Counted from the first letter of the stretch, positions 44,751-54,520 are shown. The stretch is 58,883 bases of DNA from Arcobacteraceae bacterium (GCA_021107755.1 JAIOSF010000011.1:1-58883), one strand, 5' to 3'. Notes: generated by a model not told the origin, from the sequence alone. Numbers and translations are program-made.

Positions 44751-47582
44751 CTAAGCTCTTTCAATTCGACACAATCCACCTTTTGTCTCAGGGATTTGTG
44801 TAACAATGTCGTAACCATAATTAGTTACTGTATTTGCGCTCTCACCAATTGCGTATGGTGCTGTTCCTTCTGGGTACTTATGTAATAAGCTCTCCCCTTC
44901 CATAACACCTGCAAAATGAAATGGTAAGAACACTCTATCTTCAGATACACTATACGAATACTTAGCTTTTACTTTTATCTTAGTACCTTGTGGTGAATGT
45001 ATCCACATCATAGAACCATCTCTGATACCATGTCGTCCAGCTAAGTCTGGATTAATATCACAGAACATCTCTGGTGTTAACTTCGCAAGATACTTCGATG
45101 CTCTATTTTCCATACCAGCACCATTTAAGTTTACAAGTCTACCTGTCACAAGATTTACTGGGAAATCTTTTGCCCAATCTTGTTTACTTTGTTCACTCAC
45201 ATATCTTGTATCAACTCTATAGTGATCTTTTTTGTCTGCAAAACTTGGATACTTTTTAGTCAAATCTGTTCGTGGAGAGTGTAATGGCTCTCTATGTAAC
45301 GGTATTTGATCTGCAAATGTCCATACTTTTGCTCTAGCTTTTGCATTTCCATAAGGAGCGATTCCTCTCTCCATACATTTTTCAGCGATAATATTAGATG
45401 TATCAACTTTCCAGTTTTTACCTATTCTCTTTTTCTCGTCTTCTGTTAATGTAATACCAAGAACTTTTTCAATATTGTCTTTGGTAATTTCTGGATAACC
45501 ATCTTTATTTGCAGAGTCTTTAGGTGCACTACCTTTGCCTGCAAGTAAATCTTGACCATCATGTTCTAGACCAAATCTATTTCTAAATCCCATACCACCT
45601 TCAGCAACACTTCTGTTGATGTTATATAATAATGGTGAACCAGAATGTTTTTCAGTCCAACAAGGCCATGGTAAACCATAATACTCACCAGTCATATCTC
45701 CATATCCTCGACCAGACACCTCGTCAAACATATGCCAATTTTCTTGATGTTCTTTCAATCTTTTTGCTGTCCAACCTGTTAAACCAATAGTTTTAATAGT
45801 TCTAGCAATCTCATCAGTCGCATCTTCTGGCCAATTGTAGTTAGTTTTATTTTCTCTAACTTTCATACCAGCAGTAAGCTGTTCATAAAAACCTAATCTC
45901 TTAGCTAATTCAAACATAATATCTTGATCTGCTTTTGATTCATACATTGGTTTAACTACTTCACTTCTCCACTGAGCAGATCTGTTTGTAGCAGTAACCG
46001 AACCTGCTGTTTCAAATTGTGTAGCAGCTGGTAAAATATATACATCATCTTGCTTATCAGTAATAATTGCACCCTCATTTACAAATGGGTCACAAAATAC
46101 TGCAATATCAAGATTATCTAATGCTTCTTTTACTTTTTTAGTTTGTGCTGTTGATGTAATACCATTACCCATTACAAATAAAGCTTTTAATCTTGTACCT
46201 GCATTGTGAATTGCATCTTCTCCTGGATTACCACCAAGAACTCCAGCCCACCATCTAGCTAATGTAAATCCTTTTTTACCCATCCATGATGGATCTTTAA
46301 ATCTACCTTGAAGCCAATCAAAATCAACATTCCACATTTTTGCAAAATATTTCCAAGAACCTTCACTTAATCCATAATACCCTGGTAATGTATGTGATAA
46401 ACAACACATATCAGTAGCACCTTGAACATTATCGTGACCTCTTAAAATATTACATCCACCACCTTCAACACCCATGTTTCCAAGAGCAAGTTGTAAAATT
46501 GGAGCCATTCTTGTATTTGAACTTCCGTTAGTATGTTGAGTAAGTCCCATAGCCCAGATTAAAGTACCTGGAGTATTTTGTGCATAATGTTTAGTGATTT
46601 GAACAATTAAATCTGCTTTAACACCTGTAACATCTGCTACTCTTTCAATAGGCCAATTTTTAGCCTCTTTCATAATATCTTCCATACCATAAACTCTATC
46701 TTTGATAAAGTCTTCGTTATGCCATCCATTTTCAAATATAATATTTAACATCCCATACATAAATGGAATATCAGTACCTGGTCTAATTTGTGCATAATAA
46801 TCAGCTTTTGCAGCTGTTTTTGTAAATCTAGGATCTACAACAATTATTTTTGCATTGTTTCTCTCTTTTGCTTTTAAGAAATGTTGGAATCCAACTGGGT
46901 GATTAACCGCAGGATTTGCTCCAAAAATAATGATCGCTTTTGAATTCTGGATATCTCCCAGAGAATTTGTCATAGCACCATAACCCCATGTATTTGCCAC
47001 ACCGGCAACTGTTGAGCTATGTCAAATTCTAGCTTGATGATCTATATTATTTGTTCCAAACATTGCAGCAAATTTTCTGAAGTAATATGATTGCTCCGTA
47101 CCAAATTTTGCTGACCCTAAAAACATTGCTGAATCTGGTCCATCAGTTTTTCTTAAAGATTCTAATTTAGATGCAATTCCATCTAAAGCTTCATCCCAAG
47201 AAATTCTTTGCCATTTTCCACCTTTTTTTACCATCGGGTGTTTTAATCTTACCTCTGATCTAACCATATCAATCATATCAGCACCTTTACAACAGTGCCC
47301 TCCAAGTGATACTGGATGATCTTGAGCAACTTCCTGTCTTACCCAAACACCATTTTGAACTTCTGCTAATATACCACAACCAACTGAACAAGCTGTACAA
47401 ATAGTTTTCACCATTTTAGAACCTGGGAATGGATTTTTAATCTCTTCCGCAGTTGCTTCTCTTGTTGCGTTTGCACTAGCAAAAGATGATGTGACACCAA
47501 ATGCAGTAGCAATAGCAGACATTTTTAAAAATGATCTTCTACCAACTTTTGCACTGAGTGTTTCATATGTATTTATTGACAT
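44751..47582 (-). CDS. fdhA: Selenocysteine formate dehydrogenase, catalytic subunit
   Basis: A 943-residue protein read through an in-frame TGA at 47022-47024 (residue 187) as selenocysteine: HQARI-U-HSSTVAGVANTWGYG, the exact site of the active-site Sec/Cys in formate dehydrogenases. The N-terminus has a Tat signal (GRRSFLKM, Arg15/16), so it is exported folded; then come the [4Fe-4S] cysteines (ICTACSVGCG, GGHCCKG) and the Mo/W-bis-MGD domains. The frame is open on both sides of the TGA, a SECIS hairpin follows it, and selD, selA, selB and tRNA-Sec are in the same window. Confidence 0.95.
46994..47024 (-). promoter_or_regulatory. Sec UGA codon and SECIS element of fdhA
   Basis: Reading the minus strand, TGA (47022-47024) is followed after 13 bases by the hairpin TTGCC-GGTGT-GGCAA (46994-47008). 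The GG-U-containing apical loop and the distance match bacterial SECIS elements that bind SelB. Confidence 0.8.
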
Positions 47583-47597
47583 ATGTATCTCCTGTCA

Positions 47598-47804
47598 TTA
47601 TTTTGCGAACTTGTAGAACTCTTCCCACACCGCAGTTTTTGTATAAAGAATCTCTTTTTTTCGAGAGCTTCCTTTTACAACACCATTGTTTGAATCATCT
47701 TGAACAGATGAATTACCACTAGCAGCCAATACACTTGTACTTGCAACTGTACCTGCAGTTATAATCGCTGAGTTTTTAATAAAATCTCTTCTGCTTTTTT
47801 GCAC
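47598..47804 (-). CDS. Small Tat-signal protein of formate dehydrogenase operons
   Basis: A 68-residue protein with a twin-arginine signal (KSRRDFIKNSA) and a short mature part (KEILYTKTAVWEEFYKFAK). Such proteins occur just before fdhA in many epsilon- and other proteobacteria (formate dehydrogenase region Tat-target family); the function is unknown. The start is GTG at 47802-47804 with GGAGG upstream. The 100 bases before it contain two small hairpins (CTATG-AGTC-CATAG and CTCTT-CA-AAGAG on either strand). Confidence 0.8.
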   Translation of the reverse strand: MQKSRRDFIKNSAIITAGTVASTSVLAASGNSSVQDDSNNGVVKGSSRKKEILYTKTAVWEEFYKFAK

Positions 47805-47904
47805 GACTGACCTCCTTATAGAAAAATAAGCCCCTATGAGTCCATAGAGACTTTAGAAAGAAAGCAAAACTCTTTTTCTAAAACCTCTTTGAAGAGATAT
47901 CTAC

Positions 47905-48678
47905 TTAAAGACTCTCCTCCACATCATAAGCTATATCAATTGGACATGATTCATCTATTCTATTTTTTGGTCCAAGTGCTTTTAATGCTTTATTTTTAGC
48001 TCTTCTTTGAGCTTCCTCTTCTGAAATATCTTCACATGATTCTTTCACTATTTTTTCTTTTGGAAGTGGTTTTGAAACTTCTAAATATAATCTTTCAAAT
48101 GCTATAAAAGAGTGAAGAACTACCATAAGATCTTTATAAATATCTGCAGATTCATGCTCATAAATTTGAGCTGCTACTTCATCAACAAATTCGTTTAATA
48201 TTGATGAAAATATACAATGTATCGTGTTTGAATATTCTTCTTCACCTTTTGCAACTAACTCACATAGTTCAGCTAAAAATGCAAATATAAATCCAATAGA
48301 ATCTTCATATTCATAAAAATTTTTTTCATCTCGTCTTAGTTTTGTTTTTGCTATAAACTGAAGCATCTCTACTCTTTTTTTACCAGACTCAATTCCCTCA
48401 TCATAAAAAGAGGCTGTAAGTCTTACCTTTTGAGTCAACGGATTATAAAAAAGATTATCATACTCTTCAACTAACTTTACATTTGATGTGGGATCTAATT
48501 TATTTGATAACTCAATAAGTGCTGCACCAGATGAACTATCTAAAGAGTTTTCTTTTAGTATATTAACTAATCTGACTAACTCTAAATAATTAGTAGTATC
48601 ACTTGCCACTATAAAAAAGTTTGCAAATGTGTTGTAGTATAAAGCTCGTGCTTTTGTTATATCTTGGTTATTAGGCAT
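47905..48678 (-). CDS. TorD-family chaperone for formate dehydrogenase
   Basis: A 257-residue all-helical TorD/DmsD-like protein (RALYYNTFANFFIV, LVEEYDNLFYNPLTQKVRLTASFYDEG, DSIGFIFAFLAELCELV). These chaperones hold the apo-catalytic subunit and its Tat signal until the cofactor is inserted. A C-terminal tail (about residues 215-257, with CPIDIAYDVEESL) goes beyond the domain. It overlaps the polyferredoxin gene by 8 bases. Confidence 0.83.
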   Translation of the reverse strand: MPNNQDITKARALYYNTFANFFIVASDTTNYLELVRLVNILKENSLDSSSGAALIELSNKLDPTSNVKLVEEYDNLFYNPLTQKVRLTASFYDEGIESGKKRVEMLQFIAKTKLRRDEKNFYEYEDSIGFIFAFLAELCELVAKGEEEYSNTIHCIFSSILNEFVDEVAAQIYEHESADIYKDLMVVLHSFIAFERLYLEVSKPLPKEKIVKESCEDISEEEAQRRAKNKALKALGPKNRIDESCPIDIAYDVEESL

Positions 48679-50362
48679 CTACTGCTCCTTGAGATTTTTT
48701 ATCATAATAACTTTGCATCATTATTTTTGGTTTACAGTCTGCACAACAATATAAACTTCTCTCTTTAACTGGGTCTGATGAAAATATTGGAGACATCATT
48801 GTTGCAATTTTTTGAATTGATTTTACTGTTGCAAACTCTTTTCCACACTCAACACAGGCAAAAAGTTCATCTTTGGCTAATATGTTTTCTTTAAACCAAT
48901 TTGGTTCTAACTCAATAATATCTCGCTCTATAGTTAAACAATCAGCTTCAGGACAAGAAACTTCACAGTAACCACATGAGGTACAAAGACTTGGGTTGAG
49001 TCGTAGTGTGTTATCTTTTGCTTCTGCTTGAAGTGCATTCACATTACAAGCTCCAACACACACTAAACATAAAGTACAATTAGCCTCATTTACTTTTACT
49101 TTTGCATAATGGATATGTTCACCTGTTTGTACAACACCTAAATTCTCATCACCTACAATATGTTTTAATCGTAATGAAAAAATTTCTCTTTTACTGAAAC
49201 TTTCTTGTGCTAGGTTATAGTAAGAGTCTTCGATAAATGAAACTTTTTCTAAAGCCTCTTGGAGTTGTTCTTTATCTTGAGCTACTAAAATAACATCTTT
49301 ACCATATTTTTTTTGATAAATATCATTGAGTATTCTAATAGCATCACCAGTACCCTTAGAGATAAAATCAGTGTAAAATACAATTTGAGATGCTGATATT
49401 TGCGCTAAGGTTAAAAGAGTTGATTCATGTAAAAACTTCTCACCATCAATTGAAAATGGTAATACATTCTCTTTTAATTCTACTTGTAGGTTCTCTATAT
49501 CCATTTTACTTGGGATGATTAAAGGGTGTGTTTCTTTATAAAATTTACTCATCTCAAACAGTGCTTCTTTATTTGAAGCAGCATAATCCAATGCACCACT
49601 AGGACATACAGAGATACAACCGCCACAACCATGACAATCAATTTGGGAAAATTCTAGATGTTTTTTTTCATCATCTTTTAATATAGCAACAGTAGGACAA
49701 ACCTCTTCACACTTAGAGCATATCTCTTCTCTTCTTTCGTGATATTGACAAATAGTTGAATCATAAGTGGTAAATTTTGTATATTCAAAAGATTCTATAT
49801 TAGCTCTTACTGTGGATAATACTTCTTTCAATGATGATTGTAAAGGATCAAATATACCACTTTGTTTCAGTCCCAACTCTTGTGCATCAAACCAAACTAT
49901 TTGATCAATTTGTACTGTGATATCTTTATTGTTTTTATCAACAACAACTGTTAGGTTTCCGATATGACCCTCGATTGATTTTATACTATCACTTTGGATG
50001 TAATATAAATCAAACTCATCTTTATCTATATTTGACATAAAAGTTTTTGCTTCATCTTCAGTAGCTACTAATAAAACTTTATTTTCAATATTAGCTGAGT
50101 ATGAAATATCTTGTGCGTAATCATATTTTGTTGCTGCAATCTCATAAAGTTTATGCACATTAATTATTTTATCAGCAATACTATCTTGTGTATTGTTTAA
50201 ATAAAAATCTACATCTTTTGTGTAAACTTCTGAGTTAACTTCACCATTATTAGATATTAAAAAGCGTTTACTTTTTAATTCTTCTACATTTGAAGAGACT
50301 GTGATTTCCTCATTTAAAGGAAAATCTAAATTGATTTTGTTGTAATATACAAATTCTGACAT
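48671..50362 (-). CDS. Polyferredoxin-like protein of the fdh operon
   Basis: A 563-residue cytoplasmic protein with two pairs of [4Fe-4S] motifs: CSKCEEVCP with CHGCGGCISVCPSG (about residues 215-260), and CTLCLVCVGACN with CTSCGYCEVSCPEADC (about 435-480). A C-terminal CVECGKEF...CCADC region may bind zinc. It has no signal peptide or membrane segment. Genes like this open fdh clusters in Campylobacterota, but the role (electron transfer or assembly) is not known. First gene of the operon; the inverted repeat at 50386-50403 lies just upstream. Confidence 0.8.
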   Translation of the reverse strand: MSEFVYYNKINLDFPLNEEITVSSNVEELKSKRFLISNNGEVNSEVYTKDVDFYLNNTQDSIADKIINVHKLYEIAATKYDYAQDISYSANIENKVLLVATEDEAKTFMSNIDKDEFDLYYIQSDSIKSIEGHIGNLTVVVDKNNKDITVQIDQIVWFDAQELGLKQSGIFDPLQSSLKEVLSTVRANIESFEYTKFTTYDSTICQYHERREEICSKCEEVCPTVAILKDDEKKHLEFSQIDCHGCGGCISVCPSGALDYAASNKEALFEMSKFYKETHPLIIPSKMDIENLQVELKENVLPFSIDGEKFLHESTLLTLAQISASQIVFYTDFISKGTGDAIRILNDIYQKKYGKDVILVAQDKEQLQEALEKVSFIEDSYYNLAQESFSKREIFSLRLKHIVGDENLGVVQTGEHIHYAKVKVNEANCTLCLVCVGACNVNALQAEAKDNTLRLNPSLCTSCGYCEVSCPEADCLTIERDIIELEPNWFKENILAKDELFACVECGKEFATVKSIQKIATMMSPIFSSDPVKERSLYCCADCKPKIMMQSYYDKKSQGAVDA

Positions 50363-50385
50363 ATACTATATCCTAATTTAAAAAT

Positions 50386-50414
50386 GGTAAAAAATTCTTT
50401 ACCTAAATTTTATA
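50386..50414 (-). promoter_or_regulatory. Putative operator GGTAAA-N6-TTTACC at the fdh operon promoter
   Basis: GGTAAAAAATTCTTTACC (50386-50403) is an 18-bp inverted repeat. On the minus strand a -10-like TATAAA (50409-50414) lies just before it, so the repeat covers the expected transcription start, 24 bases before the first ATG. The same 18-bp architecture is found at 56097-56114. Confidence 0.6.
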
Positions 50415-50492
50415 GGATTACTATTTAACTCTAGCTTAAATTATAAAAAAAAATCACTTATTTATAAAAGCTTTATTTATATATATTTTTTG

Positions 50493-50498
50493 TACACT
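50493..50498 (+). promoter_or_regulatory. -10 element of the three-component operon
   Basis: TACACT ends 5 bases before the ATG at 50504 and there is no ribosome-binding site, so the message may be leaderless. Divergent to the fdh operon. Confidence 0.35.
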
Positions 50499-50503
50499 GT
50501 TAT

Positions 50504-51649
50504 ATGTTAAAAAGATTACCTATACTTATATTTTTACTTATATTATTTTATGTATATACTAAAGAAAGAAATTTCAAAGAAAACACCATAAAAATAGGTA
50601 CTTCACTGCCAAATACTGGTATGATTAAACAGTGGGGAAAATCTGTAGAAGCAGGTGCAAACTCCTATTTTAAATATGCTAATGAAAACAATATTATAAA
50701 AGATAAAAAAATAGATTTAATAATATATGATGATAAATATGAACCTGATTTAACTCTAGATAATCTTAAGAAACTAATATATATTGATAAAGTTTATGCA
50801 CTTTTTGGTTTTGTTGGCACCCCAACAGTAAAAAATATATTACCAATTTTGGATGAAGAAAACATACCATTAATAGCTCCATTTACAGGTGCCTCTTTTT
50901 TAAGAAGAAAAAATCATTCAAACTATATAAATTTTAGAAGCTCATATAATGAAGAGATAGAGACGCTGGTTAAATATCTTAACGATACCAAGAAACTAAA
51001 TAAATTTGCTGTTTTTTACCAAAACGATGATTATGGTGAAGAGGGTTATGTTTCACTAATTAATTCACTCAAAAAGAGGAACCTTCAACTTGTAGCAGAA
51101 GGTTCTTATAAGAGAAATACTATCTCTATAAATCATGCAATACATGAAATAAGGCATACAACTCCTGAAGTTATAATGATGATTGGTGCGTATAAAGCTA
51201 ACGCCCTATTTATAAAAAAAGCAAAAGAAGATTCAAATTTTAAAAACACTATATTTTGTAATATATCATTTGGAGATGCAAATGCAATGGTTCATGAGTT
51301 ACAAGCATTAAATGTTGATACAAAAAACTTAATATTCTCACAAGTTGTTCCTAACTATTTAGATAGTTCTATCCCCGTTGTAAAAGAGTATCAAACATTG
51401 ATGAAAAAATATTATCCAGATGAAAAACTTAGTTTTATATCTCTTGAAGCATTTCTAGCATCAAAAACTTTTGTTTGGGCACTTTCTAAAATTGAGGGGA
51501 ATATTACAAGAAGTAAACTCTTAAAATTATTAAAAAAAGTTCCGCCTAATCTTTTAGAGGGTTTACACTTAAATTTTAAGAACTCACAACTACTAAATAA
51601 AATTTATCTTTTTGAATATGAAAAATCAACATTTAAGCTCATAAAATAA
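50504..51649 (+). CDS. Periplasmic ligand-binding protein of a three-component system
   Basis: A 381-residue Peripla_BP_6/LivK-like protein with an N-terminal hydrophobic signal (about residues 4-18). Fold markers are IKIGTSLPNTGMIKQWGKSVEAGANSYF, VYALFGFVGTPTVKNILPILDEENIPLIAPF and FAVFYQNDDYGEEGY. No amino-acid permease genes are near; instead its stop shares one base with the kinase start (TAATG). It most likely binds a small solute and presents it to that kinase. Divergence from the fdh operon makes a formate-related ligand plausible but unproven. Confidence 0.82.
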   Translation: MLKRLPILIFLLILFYVYTKERNFKENTIKIGTSLPNTGMIKQWGKSVEAGANSYFKYANENNIIKDKKIDLIIYDDKYEPDLTLDNLKKLIYIDKVYALFGFVGTPTVKNILPILDEENIPLIAPFTGASFLRRKNHSNYINFRSSYNEEIETLVKYLNDTKKLNKFAVFYQNDDYGEEGYVSLINSLKKRNLQLVAEGSYKRNTISINHAIHEIRHTTPEVIMMIGAYKANALFIKKAKEDSNFKNTIFCNISFGDANAMVHELQALNVDTKNLIFSQVVPNYLDSSIPVVKEYQTLMKKYYPDEKLSFISLEAFLASKTFVWALSKIEGNITRSKLLKLLKKVPPNLLEGLHLNFKNSQLLNKIYLFEYEKSTFKLIK

Positions 51650-53217
51650 TGAAAAACTTACTTAATCAGATAACAACTTATTATGAAAATTTAGATTTTA
51701 AATACAAAACAGGTTTCTTAGTATTTATAATCACTGGTGGGATGTTATGGATTATAATATTTTCACAAATCTCTATTTTTACAATTAAGCAAGATTTCGA
51801 TGTTTTATATGATACAAGAACAAAAAAAATTATCCGTTTAGAAAATATAAAAGATGCCTATAATGTAAATATAAAAGATACACTTCATGATTTAAAAAAT
51901 AATGATATTACAAAAGCACAATCAATAGATGTCCTTGAACTTGCAATTGATATTATAGATAAAAATTGGAAACTATATAAAGAAAATATTTATAAACCAC
52001 AAAAACCTTTCTTTATCAAAAAATTTCTTGTTAAAGAAGATAAATACTATGAAAATAAAACTTTAGAAAAAAGCCTTATAAATAATATAGATAAAAAACT
52101 TCTCACTATTAAAAGCAATATTTATACTATTATAAAATCAAAAAAAATTCCTAGTATTGAAAATTTAAATCTTCAAATTAATGCTATTAGTATCTATATT
52201 ACTAGTTTAATTAACTATGATTTATCACTTGCTGTACAAGAACAAAGAAATACTCAAAAAAGCTTTAATACAATTATGATTTTGTCAATTATTGCTATTA
52301 TTTTAGTATTTTTATTTTCTGTTTTATTTTCAATTCTTATTATCAATAACTTTAAGAACCTCCATAATTCTCTCGAAGAAAAAGTTACAAATAAAACGAA
52401 AGAGCTAATGGAACTTAATAAATACCTTAAGGTGAAAGTATCAAAAGAGGTTTCACAAAACAGAAAAAAAGATCTTATCATGTTTCAACAAGCACGATTT
52501 GCCAGTCTGGGTGAGATGCTTAATAATATTGCACACCAATGGCGACAGCCATTGGGTTCTATTACTATGATTATTCAAAGTTTCCAAACAAAAATGGAGA
52601 TGGGAAAACTTACAAATGAATTAATACAAACAAAAGTAGATGATGCCCTACTTCTTGCTAATAATATGTCAAATACTCTTGATGATTTTAAAAACTTTTT
52701 TAGTCCTGCAAAAAATAAAAGTATATTCTTTATAAGTGATTGTATTGAACACTCAATAGAGTTATCAAAATATCTTCTTGAAGCACAAAATATTCAGCTA
52801 AAACTTGAAATAAAAGATAATCTGGAACTTAACACCTATTATAATGAATTATCTCATGTTTTTTTAAATATTATTTCTAATTCCAAAGATGCTTTAAGTG
52901 CAACTTCTAAAAAAAATGATAAAATTATAAAAATTATTGTTAGCGAATTTAGAGATACCGTTATTATCAATTTTTTAGATAATGGTGGTGGTATAGATGA
53001 AGAGATTGTACCAAAGATTTTCGAACCTTACTACACAACAAAATATAAAAGTGCTGGTACTGGTATAGGGCTTTATATGTCAAAACAAATTCTTGAAAAA
53101 CATATGAATGGTTCAATAACCTATAAAAATATTTTACATAAAATCGATGATCTTAATAATGATAAATGTTCACTATTTACAATAAAAATACCAATCAATG
53201 AAAACAAGGTAATATAA
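51649..53217 (+). CDS. Sensor histidine kinase of the three-component system
   Basis: A 522-residue kinase: membrane segment 1 (about residues 21-41), a periplasmic domain of roughly 165 residues, membrane segment 2 (about 207-232), a coiled coil (EEKVTNKTKELMELNKYLK), the H-box NNIAHQWRQPLG (His296), the N-box FLNIISNSKDAL, and the G-boxes LDNGGGID and GTGIGLYMS. Overlaps of one base with both neighbours (TAATG) point to tight co-translation. Confidence 0.9.
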   Translation: MKNLLNQITTYYENLDFKYKTGFLVFIITGGMLWIIIFSQISIFTIKQDFDVLYDTRTKKIIRLENIKDAYNVNIKDTLHDLKNNDITKAQSIDVLELAIDIIDKNWKLYKENIYKPQKPFFIKKFLVKEDKYYENKTLEKSLINNIDKKLLTIKSNIYTIIKSKKIPSIENLNLQINAISIYITSLINYDLSLAVQEQRNTQKSFNTIMILSIIAIILVFLFSVLFSILIINNFKNLHNSLEEKVTNKTKELMELNKYLKVKVSKEVSQNRKKDLIMFQQARFASLGEMLNNIAHQWRQPLGSITMIIQSFQTKMEMGKLTNELIQTKVDDALLLANNMSNTLDDFKNFFSPAKNKSIFFISDCIEHSIELSKYLLEAQNIQLKLEIKDNLELNTYYNELSHVFLNIISNSKDALSATSKKNDKIIKIIVSEFRDTVIINFLDNGGGIDEEIVPKIFEPYYTTKYKSAGTGIGLYMSKQILEKHMNGSITYKNILHKIDDLNNDKCSLFTIKIPINENKVI

Positions 53218-53879
53218 TGGAAAACAGAAATTTAAATATTCTACTTGAATTTAATATACTCTATTTAGAAGATGATATAAACTTATCAAAACATACAACA
53301 GATGTACTTGAAGATTTTGTAAAAAATATCTATTCAGTACAAACATCACAAGAAGCTATGGATATAATTAAAACAAAAAAAATAGATCTTATTATTTCAG
53401 ATATATTACTTGAAAATGAAAATGGTATTGATTTTTTAAAAGAACTTAAAAATAATAATATCTCTATACCTGCCATATTAACTACAGCATATACCGATAC
53501 CAAATATTTACTTGATGCTATACAACTTAAAGTGGAAAACTATATCATCAAACCTATCAATATAAAAGAGCTTTTAAATACACTCCATGATGTACTACTC
53601 CCTATTGTACAAGAAAAACAAATCAAAAAAAATACAAATGTCATTAAAACTATCTCTGCTGTGACCGATTCAAAACAAGTGGAGGTGGTAAAATATATTA
53701 TTGCTAACTTAGATAGTAATAACCAATTAATTACTTCATATAGTGAGATTACAGATACTATATCTATTTCTAAACCAACATTAATAAAACTATTTAAAGA
53801 GTTAACAGAGAAAAATATTTTAATCAAAACTTCACATAAGACTTATAGATTTAACGAACAAGCACTAGATAATATGTAA
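53217..53879 (+). CDS. Response regulator with winged-helix output
   Basis: A 220-residue regulator. Receiver domain with acidic pair Glu18/Asp19/Asp20, phospho-acceptor Asp62 in LIISDILLENENG, and Lys in YIIKPINIKEL. The output part (about 150-220) reads ISAVTDSKQVEVVKYI and then a helix-turn-helix ITDTISISKPTLIKLFKEL with a wing-like end; this is not the OmpR or NarL type. It probably controls genes nearby such as fdh or sel, perhaps via GGTAAA-N6-TTTACC (inference). Confidence 0.85.
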   Translation: MENRNLNILLEFNILYLEDDINLSKHTTDVLEDFVKNIYSVQTSQEAMDIIKTKKIDLIISDILLENENGIDFLKELKNNNISIPAILTTAYTDTKYLLDAIQLKVENYIIKPINIKELLNTLHDVLLPIVQEKQIKKNTNVIKTISAVTDSKQVEVVKYIIANLDSNNQLITSYSEITDTISISKPTLIKLFKELTEKNILIKTSHKTYRFNEQALDNM

Positions 53880-53905
53880 ATTCACTATTATATAATAGTA
53901 ATTAT

Positions 53906-53945
53906 GGTAAAAATAATTTGACTAAAATATAACTTATGGTAAAAT
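53906..53945 (+). promoter_or_regulatory. Promoter with repeated TATGGTAAAA half-sites
   Basis: TTGACT (53918-53923), 16 bases, TAAAAT (53940-53945) form a likely promoter. TATGGTAAAA occurs twice, with the GG pairs at 53906 and 53938 (32 bases, about three helix turns apart). The first copy reads GGTAAA-N6-TTGACT, a partial version of the 18-bp inverted repeat at 50386 and 56097. Confidence 0.45.
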
Positions 53946-53966
53946 TAAGAAAAAAAGGGGAAAATA

Positions 53967-54170
53967 ATGTTTATACAATTAAATGAAAGAGTTTATTTAA
54001 ACTTTAATAAAATTACTAGAACAAAAATAGATCATGTAGAAGATGGTATTAGAGTGAGATTTTATGAGGGGCAAGATCAAGTTGCAAAATCACAAAAGTT
54101 TGATGATGTTGATAGTGCTAATAAATGGTTAAGTTCATTATTAGAAAAGGTTAATAAACAATTTTCATAA
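53967..54170 (+). CDS. Hypothetical small protein, 67 aa
   Basis: A 67-residue soluble protein (FIQLNERVYLNFNKITRTKID, then RVRFYEGQDQVAKSQKFDDV and a helix ANKWLSSLLEKVNKQ), probably a small beta-beta-alpha fold. AAAGGGGAAA is its ribosome-binding site and it has its own promoter. I do not recognise the family; no cysteines or catalytic residues stand out. Confidence 0.6.
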   Translation: MFIQLNERVYLNFNKITRTKIDHVEDGIRVRFYEGQDQVAKSQKFDDVDSANKWLSSLLEKVNKQFS

Positions 54171-54244
54171 GCTCTTGGTACTAATTTAAAACTACAAAGG
54201 AAGAAACTAAAGTAATACTTGTTCAGTTCATTAATTTTATATAA

Positions 54245-54517
54245 CTACTCTTGAACAACTCCTGTATATGTTGTAGTTTTAATAGCTTGTAAAATATTGG
54301 TTTCATCTATTTTAGATTCATCATATTTTACTTTAGCTATTTTTGTATTTAGAGTCACCTTTACCGCTTCTACACCATCAAGCTTTTTTATTGCTTTTTT
54401 AATCATCATAGTACAAAGTGGACAGTGCATCTTATCAATTTTGATATTTACTGTCTTACCAAAAGAAAATGAGATAGGTAAGAACAACAAGACTAAACTT
54501 ATAAATATTTTTCTCAT
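54245..54517 (-). CDS. MerP-like periplasmic heavy-metal-binding protein
   Basis: A 90-residue protein with a signal peptide (about residues 1-20) and one HMA domain with DKMHCPLCTMMIKKAIKKLDGVEAVKV, the CxxC metal site as in MerP. It follows the MerT-like gene by 3 bases. It would carry Hg(II) or another soft metal to the membrane transporter. No mercuric reductase is in the window, so copper or another cation is possible. Confidence 0.82.
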   Translation of the reverse strand: MRKIFISLVLLFLPISFSFGKTVNIKIDKMHCPLCTMMIKKAIKKLDGVEAVKVTLNTKIAKVKYDESKIDETNILQAIKTTTYTGVVQE

Positions 54518-54520
54518 ATT

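Noticed and set aside
44751-47582. fdhA as two separate genes or a frameshifted pseudogene
   Set aside because: Both parts are in one frame separated only by TGA at the known Sec position, a SECIS hairpin follows, and the complete Sec machinery is nearby.
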